From the NCBI GenBank assembly GCA_031283505.1, contig JAITBO010000284.1:1-5800 (forward strand): DNA of 5,800 nucleotides, in the 5' to 3' direction. Positions 5,738 through 5,800 of the stretch are shown here, in pieces (position 1 is the stretch's first letter; every line of letters starts with the position of its first letter). The notes below the pieces were generated by a model, which had not been told where the DNA came from, made no database searches, and worked only from the letters and a program-made list of their open reading frames with translations. The translations under genes and the position numbers were made by a program. The DNA is from Treponema sp. GTDB taxonomy: Bacteria; Spirochaetota; Spirochaetia; Treponematales; Breznakiellaceae.

Positions 5738-5800
5738 TAACCGGCAATTGTTCCCTTCTATCCCTACCGTGTACTCTTTCCCTACTCTTTGGTTGTCTTC
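5696..5800 (-). pseudogene. IS1-family transposase fragment fused to IS256 DNA
   Basis: On the - strand, starting from the window edge at 5800, the frame encodes E-D-N-Q-R-V-G-K-E-Y-T-V-G-I-E-G-N-N-C-R, then L-R-H-R. This is the same IS1 C-terminal segment as at 7-78, with two residue changes. Homology stops at 5729. The frame then runs 10 residues into antisense IS256 DNA and stops at TAA (5698-5696). The last 36 or so residues of the transposase, including the F-S-K block, and the terminal repeat on this side are gone, so the copy is truncated at its 3' end. The rest of the gene lies beyond the window. The probable catalytic Glu of I-E-G-N-N is kept. Confidence 0.87.
5729..5800 (-). repeat. 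72-bp inverted repeat, right copy (IS1 transposase segment)
   Basis: This is the reverse complement of 7-78 with four mismatches. Its inner nine bases, CCGATGCCG (5729-5737), also fit the IS256 F-P-D-A-V coding sequence, so the junction between the two elements lies somewhere within them. The copy reaches the window edge, so its full length is unknown. Confidence 0.93.

Noticed and set aside
1..5800. CRISPR array, tRNA, rRNA, riboswitch or origin
   Set aside because: No regularly spaced repeats, cloverleaf, rRNA core sequence or aptamer-like leader was seen on reading either strand.

Overview
The window holds one complete ABC import operon for branched-chain (or other hydrophobic) amino acids, about 4.8 kb long, with insertion-sequence debris on both sides. 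The gene order is substrate-binding protein, two permeases, two ATPases (livJ/K-livH-livM-livG-livF), all on the + strand, tightly packed, with Shine-Dalgarno sites throughout. The organism is a bacterium of moderately high GC in its genes, with AT-rich promoter DNA. The binding protein's leader, ending in A-G-G-T-K-E, resembles leaders I associate with Treponema-type spirochaetes. That assignment is tentative and cannot be settled from this window.

Layout. 1-209: the 3' end of an IS1-family element, read on the + strand. It comprises the last 60 residues of its transposase, a stop at 181-183 and a plausible right terminal inverted repeat ending at about 209. 210-358: an AT-rich leader with a candidate promoter and an inverted repeat just before livJ. 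359-5178: livJ, livH, livM, livG and livF. A 94-base gap after livJ contains a perfect 9-bp GC stem-loop; the remaining junctions are 8 bp, a 4-bp ATGA overlap and 0 bp. 5193-5210: a short hairpin with four Ts, a possible weak terminator. About 5215-5737: a decayed IS256-family transposase remnant on the + strand, open in a single frame but broken by in-frame stops and truncated at both ends. 5729-5800: a second IS1-family transposase fragment on the - strand, fused to the IS256 remnant over nine shared bases.

How it works together. The binding protein would capture the amino acid outside the inner membrane and deliver it to the LivH-LivM pore, driven by the LivG-LivF ATPase pair. The first 78 and last 72 bases of the window contain a 72-bp inverted repeat (68/72 identical by eye), formed by two IS1-family copies pointing inward at the operon. 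The liv genes are therefore framed like the cargo of an inverted IS1 composite element, although the right copy lacks its inner end. No wholly new system is visible. The interesting points are the IS1/IS256/IS1 architecture, its microhomology junction, and the RNA structures around livJ.
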